Shown here piece after piece: positions 1-8,252 of a stretch of DNA of 64,000 nucleotides. Each line of letters begins with the position of its first letter. The first letter of the stretch is position 1. The DNA comes from [Eubacterium] cellulosolvens LD2006 (GTDB taxonomy: Bacteria; Bacillota; Clostridia; Lachnospirales; Lachnospiraceae), in NCBI RefSeq assembly GCF_000621585.1, contig NZ_JHXY01000016.1, positions 29,497 to 93,496 of the forward strand, written 5' to 3'. The notes under the pieces were generated by a model. The model saw nothing but the letters and a program-made list of their open reading frames with translations. It was not told the DNA's origin and did no database searches. Position numbers and translations under genes: made by a program.

Positions 1-1569
1 GTATTCCCGGTGCCGGACGGCGATACCGGAACCAATATGACGCTGACAATCATGTCGGCTGTAAGAGAAGTGCAGAATCTCGATGAAATCAGCATGAAGA
101 CATTGTCCAAGGCTATTTCATCCGGTTCCCTTCGCGGAGCGAGAGGAAATTCGGGAGTAATTCTCTCCCAGCTCTTCCGCGGTTTCACGAAGGTGATCAA
201 GGGCGAAGATGAGATCACAATTCCGATGATCGCTGATGCCTGCGAGAAGGCCTGCGAGACAGCATACAAAGCGGTAATCAAACCCAAAGAGGGAACCATC
301 CTGACCGTTGCGAAGGGAATGGCGGAGATCGCCAGAAGCCTTGTGGACGGACAGATGGACCTCGAGGATTACGTTAAGAATATCATCGACTACGGCAATC
401 AGGTTCTTGCCAAGACACCGGATATGCTTCCGGTACTCAAAGAGGCTGGCGTTGTAGATTCCGGCGGACAGGGTCTGATGACGGTTCTCGAAGGTGCCTA
501 CGACGCCCTCATGGGCAAAGAAGTAGACCTCTCCTTTGACAGCGAAGGCAAGAAAGAAGCTGCTGAGAAGAAGGAAGAGGAGGAACTGAAATTTGCATAT
601 TACATGGCTTATGATGTAGAACTTCAGAAGTCTCTGAGTCAGGCGAAAGTCGACGAGTTCCGTGCCTTTCTTATGAATGCCGGCGGTTCCGTGTCCCTCA
701 TGACAGAGAACACAAGAATGAGCGTGAAGATGCTGGCTTCAGAGCCGGGGATCATTCTCACAAAAGCTCAGACATATGGCGAACTCTACAACGTAGATGT
801 AGCGAATATCAAGATCGAGCACAAAGAGAAGCTGATGAAGAAAGCCGTAGAAGAGGCAAAGAAGCAGGATCAGCAGATCGCGAAGTCGGCTGAACCGGCG
901 AAGCCGCCGAAGAAAGCTGGCTTTATCGCAGTGGCTGCAGGAGAAGGCTTCGCTGAGATCTTCAAGGGCCTCGGTGCCGACTATGTCATCTCCGGCGGTC
1001 AGACAATGAACCCTAGTACCGAGGATGTCATCAATGCCATCGATCAGGTAAATGCGGAGAACGTCTTCCTTTACCCGAACAACAAGAATATCATCATGGC
1101 AGCAAACCAGGCGCGTGAACTTGTTCAGGAGAAGAACATCATCGTAATTCCTACGAAGACGGTTCCGCAGGGAATCACCGCGATGCTGACATATGATCCG
1201 AGTCAGAGTATTACGGATAACCAGGATGCAATGAACGACGCGGTTGCCGGTGTTCGCACCGCTGAGATCACCTATGCGATCCGCGATACGACGATTGACG
1301 ATTTTGAGATCCATCAGGGAGACATCATGGCTGTCGGTGACAGCGGTATGCTCACAGTAGGAAAAGACGTCGACAGCGTTGCTGTGGATGCCGTTGAAAA
1401 AATGATGGATGACGACGCGGAGCTTATCAGCATCTACTTCGGAAAAGACTATTCCGAGGAGAATGCGAACCGGCTCGCACAGCAGATCCAGGAGAAATAC
1501 TCCGGCTGCGATGTAGAAGTAAACAACGGCGGACAGCCCGTGTACTACTGCGTGATCTCCGTAGAGTGA
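1..1569 (+). CDS. fakA: FakA-type fatty acid kinase (DAK2 domain), 5' partial
   Basis: The reading frame is open from the first base, so the N-terminus lies outside the window; 522 codons are present. The motif PDGDTGTNM near the start is the ATP/Mg-binding signature of the DAK2 (dihydroxyacetone kinase L-type) domain. The ordered parts are the DAK2 kinase domain (first ~170 residues), a charged linker (~180-195), the FakA middle domain (~195-280) and a C-terminal DegV-like/FakB-binding domain to the end. In the known family, FakA phosphorylates fatty acids held by FakB (DegV) to feed phospholipid synthesis. No fakB is in the window. It is followed by a hairpin terminator, a structured repeat and recG, a common Clostridia order. 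The family call is firm; the fatty acid substrate is taken from the family. Confidence 0.9.
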   Translation, partial: VFPVPDGDTGTNMTLTIMSAVREVQNLDEISMKTLSKAISSGSLRGARGNSGVILSQLFRGFTKVIKGEDEITIPMIADACEKACETAYKAVIKPKEGTILTVAKGMAEIARSLVDGQMDLEDYVKNIIDYGNQVLAKTPDMLPVLKEAGVVDSGGQGLMTVLEGAYDALMGKEVDLSFDSEGKKEAAEKKEEEELKFAYYMAYDVELQKSLSQAKVDEFRAFLMNAGGSVSLMTENTRMSVKMLASEPGIILTKAQTYGELYNVDVANIKIEHKEKLMKKAVEEAKKQDQQIAKSAEPAKPPKKAGFIAVAAGEGFAEIFKGLGADYVISGGQTMNPSTEDVINAIDQVNAENVFLYPNNKNIIMAANQARELVQEKNIIVIPTKTVPQGITAMLTYDPSQSITDNQDAMNDAVAGVRTAEITYAIRDTTIDDFEIHQGDIMAVGDSGMLTVGKDVDSVAVDAVEKMMDDDAELISIYFGKDYSEENANRLAQQIQEKYSGCDVEVNNGGQPVYYCVISVE

Positions 1570-1609
1570 TAATGCTGCCAGTTGCACAGGCGGCTGAACA
1601 AACAATATC

Positions 1610-1669
1610 ATACCGTATCGGATGCAATGCTTGCGAATCTGCACTGCTTGTCTCCGATGCGGTATTTTT
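1610..1669 (+). terminator. Hairpin terminator after fakA
   Basis: A 12-bp stem (1611-1622 with 1653-1664, one G-U pair) encloses a ~30-nt loop and is followed by ATTTTTA. It lies 40 nt after the fakA stop. Confidence 0.6.
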
Positions 1670-1687
1670 ATGCGGCGGGGACAGAGT

Positions 1688-1982
1688 CATGCTAAGCGAA
1701 CACTTGGAAGCGGAGGTGCTGAACGTCCGGGGGACGTTCGTTTAGCACCGACCGGAGCGGAGCGGAGACCCGAAGCGCGAGCATAGCAACAGGTGCGGCG
1801 CTGAACGTCCGGTGGACGTTTGTTTAGCGCAGACCGCAGCGGAGCGGAGACGACATGTTTGATCGCACTTTGTACATCGCCCGAAGGGCATTTGAACAAA
1901 GTGCGTGAGTTTTGGCGGAGCACCTGCAATAGGCGGCGGAGCGCTGAGGACGAGAGCGACGTGTTCGCGTGTATGCTCTGTC
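1688..1982 (+). repeat. Structured intergenic repeat, family 2, copy 1
   Basis: This fills most of the fakA-recG gap. It begins CTAAGCGAACACTTGGAAGC and ends GAGAGCGACGTGTTCGCGTG plus a short tail; both ends recur at 45795-45980. It holds three hairpins: 1715-1749 (GGTGCT/AGCACC outer, AACGTCC/GGACGTT inner), 1798-1830 (GCGCT/AGCGC outer, same inner stem) and 1864-1905 (CGCACTTTGT/ACAAAGTGCG, with an inner GCCC-GAA-GGGC hairpin). The first two are a degenerate tandem duplication with a compensatory T-A to C-G change. The second genomic copy lacks both and keeps only the third hairpin, again with compensatory changes. No gene is seen in it. Confidence 0.8.
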
Positions 1983-2012
1983 ATCCGCCGCAGAGACAAG
2001 GAGGAGACGCAT

Positions 2013-4097
2013 ATGTCTGCAAAAAAGACAGCTCCCGATTCCCTCCGCAACCTCAAGGGAATCGGACAGAAAACCGAAGAAGCCTTTCACCGGGCGGGAA
2101 TCATGAACCTTCGCGATCTGATCCGCTACTATCCGCGGGAGTATGATTCCTTCGAGGAACCGGTTCCGGTCGGCCGATGTGTGGCGGATACGAAGAACGC
2201 GGTTGTGGCGAAGGTTATGTCGAGGCCGGTGGTTCGCACGTTTGGAAAGAAATCGATCACGATCCTGAATCTGCAGGATGAGACGGGAAGCCTGCAGGTG
2301 AACTGGTTTCATATGCCCTTCCTTCGAAATACGATCAAGACGGGAGCGTACTATGTTTTCCGCGGACCTGTCATCCAGAAGAACGGCAGGAAGATCATGG
2401 AGCACCCGCAGATGTACGCGCGGGACGAATATGAGCGCCTGACCGGGCAGATGCTCCCGATTTACCCGCTGACGGCAGGTCTCACCAACAATATGGTTCG
2501 AAAGGCCGTCACGCAGCTTCTGGAGATGCAGAGGACGGAGGAAGAGATTCTGCCGGATACCGTGCGGGAGGCGGAGGGGCTCTGCGAGATCAATTACGCC
2601 AGAAGCCAGATCCATTTCCCCGAGAACAGGGAGAAACTCCTTGTGGCAAGGAACAGACTGGCCTTTGAGGAATTTTTCTTCTTCCTTCTCGGCGTGGAGC
2701 GGCTGCGTGCGATCAATGACACGACGGAGAACCACTTTCCGATGCGTGAGGTCTGGGAGACGGAGGATGTCATCGCGTCTCTGCCGTATAAACTGACGGG
2801 CGCCCAGCAGGCCGTCTGGGGAGAGATCGAGAGGGATCTCGCCTCAAAGCGTCTGATGAACCGTCTGGTGCAGGGAGACGTCGGAAGCGGCAAGACGATC
2901 CTCGCGTTTCTCGCTATGATCATGGCCTATGAGAATGGATTTCAGAGCGCGCTCATGGTTCCGACCGAGGTACTTGCCGCGCAGCACTACCAGGCGTTTA
3001 CTGAGCTCCTGGATAAAAACGGAATCACGGATATCCATCCTGTTCTTCTCCGCGGCAGCTGTACGGCAAAGGAGAAACGGGAAATCTACGAACAGATTTC
3101 GTCCGGAAAGGCGCGCGCGATCATCGGCACGCACGCCCTGATACAGGAGACGGTTGCGTACGAGAAGCTGGGACTTGTCATTACCGATGAGCAGCACCGC
3201 TTCGGTGTGAAGCAGAGGGAGGCGCTCGCCGGAAAAGGATATCCGCCCAACGTTCTGGTCATGAGCGCGACGCCGATTCCGAGAACGCTGGCCATGATCC
3301 TGTACGGCGATCTGGATATCTCAATTCTCAATGACATGCCGGCGCACCGGCTTCCGATCAGGAACTGCGTAGTAAACACATCCTATCGTGAGACTGCTTA
3401 CAGGTTCATGCGAAAAGAAGTGGAGGCCGGACATCAGGTCTATGTGATCTGTCCGATGGTTGAGCCGAATGAGGAGCTCTCCTGTGAAAACGTGACCGAG
3501 TATGCGCAGAAGCTGAAGAAAGTCTTCGGAAGCGAGATTTCCGTCGAGGCACTCCACGGACAGATGCGCGCGAAAGAGAAGCAGGAGATCATGGACGCTT
3601 TTGCGAGAGGAGAGATCAAGATTCTCGTGTCCACAACCGTCATCGAAGTCGGTGTGAATGTGCCGAATGCGACGGTCATGATGATCGAGAATGCCGAGCG
3701 GTTCGGCCTTGCACAGCTGCATCAGCTTCGCGGTCGTGTCGGCCGGGGCGATGCGCAGTCTTATTGTATTTTTATGCAGGGAGACGGAAAAAAGGAGACG
3801 TCCAGGCGACTGGATATTCTGAATCACTCCAACGACGGATTCTACATCGCGGAGGAGGATCTGAAGCTTCGTGGACCCGGAGACCTCTTCGGCGTCCGTC
3901 AGAGCGGTATCGCAATTTTTCACGTTGCCGACATCTACAGAGACAAGGATCTTCTGCGAAGGGCGGGAGCCGCCGTAAAAGATCTTCTGGAACTGGATCC
4001 GAACCTTGAACTTCCACAGAACAGAGCGCTGACGAAAGCACTTGAAGAATACTTGTCATGTCAAAATGACGATATCGGGGACATAAATAAGACGTGA
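2013..4097 (+). CDS. recG: ATP-dependent DNA helicase RecG
   Basis: Superfamily 2 helicase of 694 residues, which is normal length for RecG. It remodels stalled replication forks and Holliday junctions in the cytoplasm. The N-terminal part carries the wedge/OB-fold region (LQDETGSLQVNWFH), then the two helicase lobes: Walker A GDVGSGKT, box DEQHRFG, motif III MSATPIPRT, and motif VI QLRGRVGRG. ATG 2013 is chosen because AAGGAGGAG lies just upstream (1998-2006). The frame stays open back to 1905, but that stretch is the family 2 repeat and is not RecG-like. It is probably transcribed from its own promoter, because a terminator separates it from fakA. Confidence 0.97.
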   Translation: MSAKKTAPDSLRNLKGIGQKTEEAFHRAGIMNLRDLIRYYPREYDSFEEPVPVGRCVADTKNAVVAKVMSRPVVRTFGKKSITILNLQDETGSLQVNWFHMPFLRNTIKTGAYYVFRGPVIQKNGRKIMEHPQMYARDEYERLTGQMLPIYPLTAGLTNNMVRKAVTQLLEMQRTEEEILPDTVREAEGLCEINYARSQIHFPENREKLLVARNRLAFEEFFFFLLGVERLRAINDTTENHFPMREVWETEDVIASLPYKLTGAQQAVWGEIERDLASKRLMNRLVQGDVGSGKTILAFLAMIMAYENGFQSALMVPTEVLAAQHYQAFTELLDKNGITDIHPVLLRGSCTAKEKREIYEQISSGKARAIIGTHALIQETVAYEKLGLVITDEQHRFGVKQREALAGKGYPPNVLVMSATPIPRTLAMILYGDLDISILNDMPAHRLPIRNCVVNTSYRETAYRFMRKEVEAGHQVYVICPMVEPNEELSCENVTEYAQKLKKVFGSEISVEALHGQMRAKEKQEIMDAFARGEIKILVSTTVIEVGVNVPNATVMMIENAERFGLAQLHQLRGRVGRGDAQSYCIFMQGDGKKETSRRLDILNHSNDGFYIAEEDLKLRGPGDLFGVRQSGIAIFHVADIYRDKDLLRRAGAAVKDLLELDPNLELPQNRALTKALEEYLSCQNDDIGDINKT

Positions 4098-4129
4098 AAT
4101 ATCAATAATGATGAAAATGTTTCAATTGC

Positions 4130-4158
4130 TTGCAATATTTCACTGAAAAGCCTAATAT
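4130..4158 (+). promoter_or_regulatory. Sigma-A type promoter for the DUF6465 gene
   Basis: TTGCAA (4130-4135), a 17-bp spacer and TATAAT-like TAATAT (4153-4158). It is 115 bp upstream of the ATG at 4274, leaving a long AT-rich leader with the ribosome site GGAGGAAATG next to the start. Confidence 0.6.
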
Positions 4159-4273
4159 TATCAATAATATCAGAAGATTATTCAGATTAGGGATAAGTCT
4201 TTTGCTAATATTCACTTGTTATCATGATTCATCATCACCCTATTAAACTTAGTTAATTTGGAGGAAATGAAAA

Positions 4274-4729
4274 ATGGCAGAAGTAAAGAAGGCAGTTGGA
4301 AAAGTTGCTGAGAAGAAGGTGAAAGAGGCAGCTGCAGATGTTAAGAAAGCATCTGTTGCAGTAAAGACTGTTGCTGAGAAAAAGACGGAGGCTGCAAAGC
4401 CGGCAGTAAAGAAAGCGACCGCAGCACCGAAGACCGTAGCAGCACCGAAGGCAGCCGCAGCACCGAAGGCAGCCGCAGCTCCGAAGAAAGCTGTAGCAAC
4501 GAAGAAGGCGGCATCCGAGCAGGTACAGGCGAATGTAGCTGTAGTTCTTCAGTACGCAGGCAAGGAAGTAGTATCAGCAGAACTTGTCAGGAAAGCTGAG
4601 GAAGCATGGAAGGCAACCGGCAAGGCTGCAAGCGGACTTAAAGATGTAAAGATCTATGTAAAACCGGAAGAGAACAAAGCTTATTATGTTCTCAACAACG
4701 GCGAGGAGATCGGAAGCTTCGATATCTGA
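4274..4729 (+). CDS. DUF6465-type protein with histone H1-like Lys/Ala tail
   Basis: This protein has 151 residues. Residues 1-85 are almost only Lys, Ala, Val, Pro, Thr and Glu in AAPK/KKA repeats, resembling bacterial histone H1-like tails. Residues 88-151 form a compact domain (VVLQYAGKEV, KIYVKPEENKAYYVLNNGEE) that I recognise as the DUF6465 type seen in Lachnospiraceae; its function is unknown. A basic disordered tail would suit nucleic-acid binding, but this is inference. It is a single-gene unit with its own promoter and a strong terminator. The DNA contains internal direct repeats of GCAGCACCGAAGGCAGCC (about 4438-4485), so tail length may vary between strains. Confidence 0.8.
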   Translation: MAEVKKAVGKVAEKKVKEAAADVKKASVAVKTVAEKKTEAAKPAVKKATAAPKTVAAPKAAAAPKAAAAPKKAVATKKAASEQVQANVAVVLQYAGKEVVSAELVRKAEEAWKATGKAASGLKDVKIYVKPEENKAYYVLNNGEEIGSFDI

Positions 4730-4753
4730 TCAGATTTGTGAGAGAACGAGGTG

Positions 4754-4784
4754 GCTGTCGCGCGAATGCGCGGCAGCTTTTTTT
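4754..4784 (+). terminator. Rho-independent terminator
   Basis: The stem GCTGTCGCGC / GCGCGGCAGC (4754-4763, 4768-4777) is followed by a T tract. It sits 24 nt after the DUF6465 gene stop. Confidence 0.85.
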
Positions 4785-4785
4785 C

Positions 4786-4870
4786 GTCTCATAGGAAATT
4801 GCTTCGCATTCCCTATGAGACAAAACGCTGCGCTTGCGGACCTTGATTTCTCATAGCAATTCTTCCGGAC
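4786..4870 (+). repeat. Structured intergenic repeat, family 1, copy 1
   Basis: Outer stem GTCTCATAGG / CCTATGAGAC (4786-4795, 4812-4821), inner AATTGC-TTC-GCATT hairpin, then AAAACGCTGCGCTTGCGGA. A further half unit, TCTCATAGCAATTCTTCCGG, follows at about 4849-4867. The rest of the gap up to mgsA is AT-rich and holds its promoter. Confidence 0.75.
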
Positions 4871-5011
4871 TTTCTCAAAAAAAATATTCCTTTATGTCGT
4901 GCAAAATGTATGAAATTGTGGCATAATATTATCCACTGGGTTTAATCCAGAGCCTATTCGTCCGTAGAATACAAAAGATAATGAATAAAATATACAAAAA
5001 AGAAATGTGTA

Positions 5012-5040
5012 TTGCCTTATCTTTGTGCATTTGTTATAAT
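5012..5040 (+). promoter_or_regulatory. Promoter upstream of mgsA-rsmD-coaD
   Basis: TTGCCT (5012-5017), 17-bp spacer, perfect TATAAT (5035-5040). It lies 101 bp before mgsA. Confidence 0.7.
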
Positions 5041-5141
5041 TGTCTCAATGACGAGTATGGAAAAACGTTTGTTATAGAAGAATTACGTGAGTGGATAAAT
5101 ATCATAATTCTTTCATGACATGAGGAAGGAGCCGGAACCAA

Positions 5142-5549
5142 ATGAACATTGGAATTATTGCGCACAACAGTAAGAAAAGTCTGATTGAAGATTTTTGCAT
5201 TGCATATAAAGGAATACTGGCAAGACATGAGATTTACGCGACAGGAACGACGGGAAGACGAATCGAGGAAGTGACCAGCCTTCATATACACAAATTTCTT
5301 GCCGGAGGACTCGGTGGAGACAAGCAGTTCACCGAGATGATTGAGCGCAATGATATGGATATGGTGATCTTTTTCTACAATCCGGCCATTCCAAGTCCGA
5401 GAGAACCTGACGTGATGAAGATTGTTCGCTGCTGTGATCAGTACAACATTCCGGTTGCGACCAATATCGCGACAGCCGAGATGCTGATCATGGGTCTCGA
5501 CAGAGGTGATCTTGACTGGAGAATACAGTATAAAGAGGATATGGAATAA
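5142..5549 (+). CDS. mgsA: Methylglyoxal synthase
   Basis: This enzyme converts dihydroxyacetone phosphate to methylglyoxal and phosphate, a cytosolic bypass of lower glycolysis. The 135-residue protein matches family length. Visible features are the N-terminal IAHNSKK segment, ATGTTG, the GGLGGDKQ phosphate and catalytic region with its Asp, FFYNP, and PVATNIATAE near the C-terminus. The ribosome site AGGAAGGAG lies about 10 nt upstream of the ATG. The stop abuts rsmD (start at the next base), so both are probably co-transcribed from the promoter at 5012-5040. Confidence 0.96.
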   Translation: MNIGIIAHNSKKSLIEDFCIAYKGILARHEIYATGTTGRRIEEVTSLHIHKFLAGGLGGDKQFTEMIERNDMDMVIFFYNPAIPSPREPDVMKIVRCCDQYNIPVATNIATAEMLIMGLDRGDLDWRIQYKEDME

Positions 5550-6113
5550 ATGAGAGTTATTGCCGGTAAGTGCAGAAGTCTTCCGCTGAAGACTCTGCCT
5601 GGACGAGATACAAGACCGACGACTGACAGGATCAAGGAGACACTCTTCAATGTTATGCAGAATGACATTCCACAGGCTTGTTTCCTTGATCTTTTTGCGG
5701 GAAGCGGTGCAATCGGAATCGAAGCTCTGAGCCGTGGTGCGCAGAGCTGTTGTTTTGTAGACCAGAGCCGCAAAGCGGTGGAGATCATCAAAGAGAATCT
5801 GGCGTTCTGCCGTCTGACGGATCAGGCGGAGATCTATCAGATGGACGCTGTCTCCGCGGTGAAGAGCCTTGCCGGTCACGAGCCCTTTGATGTGGTCTTC
5901 ATGGATCCGCCCTATCTTCACGATCTGGAGAAGGAAGTGATGGAAGCGCTTCGCACATCCTCCTGCATCACAGAGGATACAGTCATCGTGATCGAGGCAT
6001 CCAGAGATACGGATTTCGGATGGATCGAGGACTCCGGATTTGAGTGTTTTAAATGGAAGACATACAAAACGAACGAGCATCTATTCCTTAGAAAAAAAGA
6101 GGTACAGAGTTAA
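5550..6113 (+). CDS. rsmD: 16S rRNA (guanine-966-N2)-methyltransferase RsmD
   Basis: This SAM-dependent enzyme methylates G966 of 16S rRNA during 30S assembly. The 187-residue protein shows the N-terminal RVIAGKCRSLPL, the SAM loop DLFAGSGAIGIEALSRGA and the catalytic N6/N2-methylase motif MDPPY. It starts directly at the end of mgsA and is followed 2 nt later by coaD. The rsmD-coaD pair is widely conserved in Firmicutes, often after recG. Confidence 0.96.
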   Translation: MRVIAGKCRSLPLKTLPGRDTRPTTDRIKETLFNVMQNDIPQACFLDLFAGSGAIGIEALSRGAQSCCFVDQSRKAVEIIKENLAFCRLTDQAEIYQMDAVSAVKSLAGHEPFDVVFMDPPYLHDLEKEVMEALRTSSCITEDTVIVIEASRDTDFGWIEDSGFECFKWKTYKTNEHLFLRKKEVQS

Positions 6114-6115
6114 AA

Positions 6116-6601
6116 ATGAGTATAGCGGTATATCCGGGAACCTTTGATCCGGTTACGTACGGACACATTGATATCGTCAAAAGAGCATCCAAATTATTTG
6201 ATACGGTCATCATTGGAGTTTTGCACAATTCTGCAAAAACTCCGTTGTTTTCTGTAGATGAACGTGTTAATATACTTAAGAAAGCTACGGAAGACATTCC
6301 CAACGTGCAGGTACACGCATTTGAAGGGTTATCAGTGGATTTTGCACGGGAATGCGGAGCAAATGTTATAGTAAGGGGACTGCGCCTGATCACGGATTTT
6401 GAGTATGAGCTCCAGATGGCGCAAACAAATAAAAAGCTTGCTCCGGATGTCGACACGACATTTTTATTCACATCTCTGCAGTATTCGTATCTGAGTTCAA
6501 CTACTGTGAAGGAAGTAGCTGCATTCGGAGGAGATATCAGTGAATTCGTTCCGCCCTTTGTCGCTGAGCAGATTCACAGCAGGATAAAGGTACGTGAGTA
6601 G
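6116..6601 (+). CDS. coaD: Phosphopantetheine adenylyltransferase
   Basis: This enzyme makes dephospho-CoA from 4'-phosphopantetheine and ATP, the penultimate step of CoA synthesis. The 161-residue protein has the nucleotidyltransferase signature YPGTFDPVTYGHIDIV with the T/HxGH-type motif, VRGLR for ATP binding, and the C-terminal SYLSSTTVKEVA (ISSTxVRE motif). It is tightly linked to rsmD (2-nt gap). The local sequence is somewhat more AT-rich than rsmD. Confidence 0.97.
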   Translation: MSIAVYPGTFDPVTYGHIDIVKRASKLFDTVIIGVLHNSAKTPLFSVDERVNILKKATEDIPNVQVHAFEGLSVDFARECGANVIVRGLRLITDFEYELQMAQTNKKLAPDVDTTFLFTSLQYSYLSSTTVKEVAAFGGDISEFVPPFVAEQIHSRIKVRE

Positions 6602-6676
6602 TTTCTATTCGGGGGATGTAGAATAGAAGTACGATGTCTTGGGCATAAATAAGTGAGAGTAAGGGGAGACGATCAG

Positions 6677-7348
6677 ATGAGTAGCAGCAGAATTGAGCAG
6701 ATCATAGAAGAAATTGAAGAGTACGTTGAAAATTGCCGTTATCAGCCGCTTTCAACTACGAAGATCATTGTAAATAAAGAAGAAATTGAAGAGCTCCTCC
6801 GTGAGCTTCGACTGAAGACTCCGGACGAGATTAAGAGATATCAGAAGATTATCGGTAACAAAGACGCCATCCTTGCAGACGCGGAGGCGAAAGCGAATAA
6901 TATCATCGCAGAGGCTCAGGTACAGGCTGAGAAACTGATGGACAGCACGGATATCATGAAGCAGGCGAACGCGCGTGCGTACGACACTGTAAATGAGGCC
7001 AACAGACAGGCACAGGGCATCATTGATGCCGCGCAGGAGGATGCGAACAACATCCGCACCAGTGCCATCACATATACCGATCAGCTTCTCGCAAATATTT
7101 CCGGCGTTCTCGGAAATGCGCTTGCCGATGTGGGCGACAAGTACAAACAGTTGAACAGTACATTGCAGGATTATCATGATCTTGTTAATCAGAACAGAAG
7201 CCAGCTTTCTCCGATGGAGAACAGCGCGAGTGCTTCCGCTGCGCAGGCACAGCCGTCCGTGAGAGAGGACTATCCGGCGCAGGAAGAAGAACCGTTAAAT
7301 GACTATGACTACGATGACGAAGATGATTTTGAGGACGATGAGGACTGA
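6677..7348 (+). CDS. Coiled-coil protein, V-ATPase subunit E/DivIVA-like
   Basis: This 223-residue protein is Glu-, Ala- and Gln-rich. Residues ~45-155 are predicted by eye to be a long helix with heptad-like Ala/Asn/Gln repeats (AEAKANNIIAEAQVQAEKL), resembling the stalk helices of ATP synthase b/E subunits. The C-terminus is a very acidic tail (YDYDDEDDFEDDED). The start at 6677 is preferred because AAGGGGAG lies 8 nt upstream; a GTG at 6653 is an alternative. It is next to coaD, as in many Lachnospiraceae where such genes carry only generic ATPase labels. It is not an enzyme by visible motifs; a scaffold or division/envelope role is a guess. Confidence 0.75.
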   Translation: MSSSRIEQIIEEIEEYVENCRYQPLSTTKIIVNKEEIEELLRELRLKTPDEIKRYQKIIGNKDAILADAEAKANNIIAEAQVQAEKLMDSTDIMKQANARAYDTVNEANRQAQGIIDAAQEDANNIRTSAITYTDQLLANISGVLGNALADVGDKYKQLNSTLQDYHDLVNQNRSQLSPMENSASASAAQAQPSVREDYPAQEEEPLNDYDYDDEDDFEDDED

Positions 7349-7364
7349 TTCTTCGGAATTGATC

Positions 7365-7402
7365 GGCAGCCCATTCGAAGAGAGTGAGCTGCCTTTATTT
7401 TT
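7365..7402 (+). terminator. Weak hairpin terminator
   Basis: The stem GGCAGC / GCTGCC (7365-7370, 7388-7393) has partial inner pairing and is followed by TTTATTTTT. It lies between the coiled-coil gene and the alarmone synthetase gene. Confidence 0.55.
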
Positions 7403-7418
7403 GTAAATGAGGAAGAAC

Positions 7419-8252
7419 ATGGACATATTATTGTGGCACAAGGTTCTGTCACCGTATGAAATGGCGGTCGACGAACTGATTTTGAAACTGAATCATATCA
7501 AACAGGAGTATCTCCTGAACGGACAATACTGCCCGATCGAGCACGTCATGGGCAGGGTCAAGAGCATCTCGAGTATTCTCGACAAGATGCAGAAGAAGTC
7601 GATTCCGATGGAGCGCATGGAGGAGCTGGTGGAGGATATCGCCGGCATCCGCATCATCTGTCAGTTTGTGGAGGATATCGACCGCGTGTCCGCGATGCTC
7701 GCAGAGCGCACCGATCTCAAGGTGATAGAGGTCAAGGACTATGTGCGCAACCAGAAGGAGAGCGGTTACCGGAGTTACCATGTGGTTGTTCTCTACACGG
7801 TGAATACGATCAACGGACCGAAAGACGTACAGGTCGAGATTCAGATCCGTACGATGGCGATGGACTTCTGGGCTACGACGGAGCACTCTCTGCAGTACAA
7901 ATACAAGGGAGCGATTCCGGAGAAGGTTGGAGCGAGACTTGCGAACGCGGCGAACGCGATCATCGCCCTCGACACGGAGATGTCGTCTGTCCGCGATGAG
8001 ATTATGGACGCGCAGCTCTCCTCCAAGATGAAGTATAATCTCGTCGAGGACATCGTGAGCCTGATTGAGAGTCTCTACAGCCTCACAAGCAAGCGCGAGG
8101 TGGAAAAGATCCAGAACGAGTTCTACCGGATTTACGAGAGCGATGACATGGAGGAACTGATCCGTTATCACGATCAGCTCGATCTCATCGCCCAGGCGTA
8201 TAAGGCACAGTGCAACAGACGCGGCGAAGGAGTAAAAAAGAGTGAAGATTAA
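7419..8252 (+). CDS. relQ: Small alarmone synthetase (RelQ/YjbM type GTP pyrophosphokinase)
   Basis: This enzyme transfers pyrophosphate from ATP to GTP or GDP to make (p)ppGpp. The 277-residue protein has a single RelA/SpoT synthetase domain: GRVKSISSILDK, EDIAGIRIICQFVEDI, the catalytic stretch KESGYRSYHVVV, and VEIQIRTMAMDFWATTEHSLQYK. The HD hydrolase, TGS and ACT domains of long RelA are absent, which defines the small synthetase class. ATG 7419 is chosen because GAGGA precedes it by 5 nt; ATG 7407 lies inside that site and has no ribosome site of its own. It overlaps the next gene by 11 nt. Confidence 0.93.
   Translation: MDILLWHKVLSPYEMAVDELILKLNHIKQEYLLNGQYCPIEHVMGRVKSISSILDKMQKKSIPMERMEELVEDIAGIRIICQFVEDIDRVSAMLAERTDLKVIEVKDYVRNQKESGYRSYHVVVLYTVNTINGPKDVQVEIQIRTMAMDFWATTEHSLQYKYKGAIPEKVGARLANAANAIIALDTEMSSVRDEIMDAQLSSKMKYNLVEDIVSLIESLYSLTSKREVEKIQNEFYRIYESDDMEELIRYHDQLDLIAQAYKAQCNRRGEGVKKSED

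Noticed and set aside
1905..2012. N-terminal extension of RecG
   Set aside because: The extension is encoded by repeat family 2, is Arg/Cys-rich and unlike RecG. The AAGGAGGAG site fits ATG 2013.
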